From contig CAKVHC010000008.1 in NCBI GenBank assembly GCA_934747805.1, forward strand, positions 1 to 50,609: a DNA stretch of 50,609 bases, written 5' to 3'. Each line of letters starts with the position of its first letter. The stretch's first letter is position 1. This document shows, piece by piece, positions 49,324 to 50,609 of the stretch. Under the pieces are notes generated by a model that made no database searches, was not told the origin of the DNA, and was given only the letters and a program-made list of their open reading frames with translations. The position numbers and the translations under genes were made by a program. The DNA is from an uncultured Clostridia bacterium (GTDB lineage Bacteria > Bacillota > Clostridia > Christensenellales > UBA1242).

Positions 49324-50609
49324 TTGGAGCAAAACAAGAATAAGCAAAACAACGAAATTTTTGATAACATCAAAACGTTATCGCAAATCGTTGGCAACAG
49401 AACAATTACCACATTGTCAGCCAATGTGCGTAAAGTAAAAGATGAAGTGGACGCTTACCTAAAGACTGTGCGTGAACGTGAGCGTGAATACACTGCCAAA
49501 AAACAGAAAATGGAACAGACAAAAATTGCTATTGAGGCGTCTGCTGTTGTTTCAGCTGTAAAGAACGCTGAGCCAAAGCCAGCCGAAGTTAAACCCGCAC
49601 CAGTGCAAAAGACGGATAATCAGCAATCAGCACGTCCGAATAATCAACAACGTCCGCAAGGCAATCGTCAGCCATTTAACCAACGCAACCAAGTTGGTGG
49701 TCAGCAAGGTCAGAGATTCGGCAATCGACCATTCAATAATGGAACTAATAACAACAACGGTTTCCGTAGTCCAAATGGTCAACGTCCGTTTAATTCCAAT
49801 TTCAATCGTAATGGTGGCAATGGGTTCAATAAGTTTGGCGACCGTCCTTACAATCCTAATTTCAGCGTAAGTCGTCCAAACGGTCAGAAGCCTTTCGGTC
49901 AGAAGCCATTTGGCGCTAAACCAGTACGCCCAATCGCACTTGAAAAACCACCAGTTGCCGAACCAACTAGAAACTTTGCTAACAAGGGCAAGAGCAAGCA
50001 ATACGACGAGAAGAAGACCTACGACAAGCGCACACTTTTGCGTAGGGGCTTGATTGAAGAAGCCAATATTGAAGACAGAATGCTTACACGTAAGTACAAG
50101 GTTAAGAAGCGTGTAGAAGAACCTAAATCACCTAAAGAGGTGGTTGCTCCAACTTCTGCAGTTATCACTACCAACAATATCACAGTGAAGTCATTGTCCG
50201 AAATCATATCCAAACCAGTCAGTGAGATTATCAAAAAGTTTATGTTGCTTGGCATGATGGTGACCATCAACTCAACCATCGATTTCGACGCAGCTGAATT
50301 AGTCGCCAACGAACTTGGCATCAAGCTTGAACAAAAACTTGAAAAGACTAGTGAAGAGAAGCTTACCGAGATTCAGACCAATATCAAGGCTTATGACGAT
50401 AGCGAGGCGGTTGTTCGTCCACCAATTGTTACTATTATGGGTCACGTCGATCACGGCAAGACCACACTTTTGGACTACATTCGCAAAACCAACGTCGCAG
50501 GTGGCGAAGCAGGTGGCATCACTCAAAGCATTGGTGCTTATCAGGTGAAATCTGGTGATTCATACATTACATTTATTGATACACCAGGACACGAAGCATT
50601 TACAGCAAT
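49324..50609 (+). CDS. infB: Translation initiation factor IF-2, 3'-truncated by the window
   Basis: IF-2 brings initiator tRNA to the 30S subunit. The frame starts at TTG 49324, directly after the rnpM stop, with AGGG eight bases upstream. It opens with a short helical part, then a basic stretch (RERERE), then about 120 residues (roughly 85-225) rich in Asn, Gln, Gly, Pro and Arg with repeats such as RPF and KPFG. The conserved IF2_N-type region (SEIISKPVSEIIKKFMLLGM) is near 295-315, and G1 GHVDHGKTT starts near 373; DTPGHEAFT is the last visible motif. The C-terminal half lies outside the window. Confidence 0.93.
   Translation, partial: MEQNKNKQNNEIFDNIKTLSQIVGNRTITTLSANVRKVKDEVDAYLKTVREREREYTAKKQKMEQTKIAIEASAVVSAVKNAEPKPAEVKPAPVQKTDNQQSARPNNQQRPQGNRQPFNQRNQVGGQQGQRFGNRPFNNGTNNNNGFRSPNGQRPFNSNFNRNGGNGFNKFGDRPYNPNFSVSRPNGQKPFGQKPFGAKPVRPIALEKPPVAEPTRNFANKGKSKQYDEKKTYDKRTLLRRGLIEEANIEDRMLTRKYKVKKRVEEPKSPKEVVAPTSAVITTNNITVKSLSEIISKPVSEIIKKFMLLGMMVTINSTIDFDAAELVANELGIKLEQKLEKTSEEKLTEIQTNIKAYDDSEAVVRPPIVTIMGHVDHGKTTLLDYIRKTNVAGGEAGGITQSIGAYQVKSGDSYITFIDTPGHEAFTA

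Overview
The window reads as a chromosomal segment of a low-to-moderate GC, monoderm Bacillota (Firmicutes) bacterium, probably a clostridia-like or other uncultured lineage; I cannot name a genus. The reasons are near-consensus TTGACA/TATAAT promoters, purine-rich Shine-Dalgarno sites, a DinR-type LexA box, ScpAB, SdpR/SdpI, a SipW/TasA-type secreted protein, a PolC-family protein, a short NusA, YlxR/RnpM, and a MurE with the meso-diaminopimelate DNPR signature. UGA is used as a stop, so the genetic code is standard.

Layout. 1-3.8 kb: the 3' part of hslU, tcdA, thioredoxin, a cysteine desulfurase and a degenerate NifU/IscU-like protein, a possible sulfur-relay group. 4.0-10.9 kb: first half of a division and cell-wall (dcw) cluster (rsmH, ftsL-like, PASTA-PBP, murE, mraY, ftsW). 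10.9-14.3 kb: accessory insert (Nudix hydrolase, wreck of an HD-domain hydrolase, GNAT, alpha/beta hydrolase, small P-loop kinase, VanY-like peptidase). 14.5-18.2 kb: rest of the dcw cluster (murA, divergent ftsA, ftsZ). 18.3-20.0 kb: AbrB-like regulator and an ABC-2 exporter. 20.0-22.0 kb: small XRE regulator divergent from a TasA/camelysin-like secreted protein, with a perfect palindrome over the latter's -10 box. 22.0-26.6 kb: AT-rich accessory island (leader ORF with terminator, nucleoside phosphorylase, S51 peptidase, two GNATs, several unknowns) ending near a tRNA-Leu whose 3' end and downstream flank are duplicated in tandem. 27.1-32.7 kb: SOS-controlled dinB, a MacB-like ABC protein, sdpR-sdpI and an SDR enzyme. 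32.7-40.4 kb: a small membrane protein, secD-secF, recJ, an M50 protease, scpA-scpB. 40.4-50.6 kb: an unknown gene on the minus strand, then rpsB-tsf-frr-uppS-cdsA-rseP, a PolC remnant, nusA-rnpM-infB (infB runs off the end).

Most genes are ordinary housekeeping. The points most worth a second look are: (i) the gene in the polC slot, which keeps the PolC N-terminal, OB and DEDDh exonuclease parts and a clamp-binding motif but has no PHP or polymerase domain; (ii) an IscU-like protein that lacks two of three cluster-ligand cysteines; (iii) an FtsA with a degraded phosphate-2 loop and no C-terminal amphipathic helix; (iv) the XRE/palindrome/TasA-like unit; (v) structured RNA leaders before rpsB and nusA; (vi) the tRNA-Leu tandem duplication; (vii) the gaps in otherwise conserved operons (murF, murD, murG, murC, ftsQ, pyrH, dxr, proS and rimP are not in their usual places).
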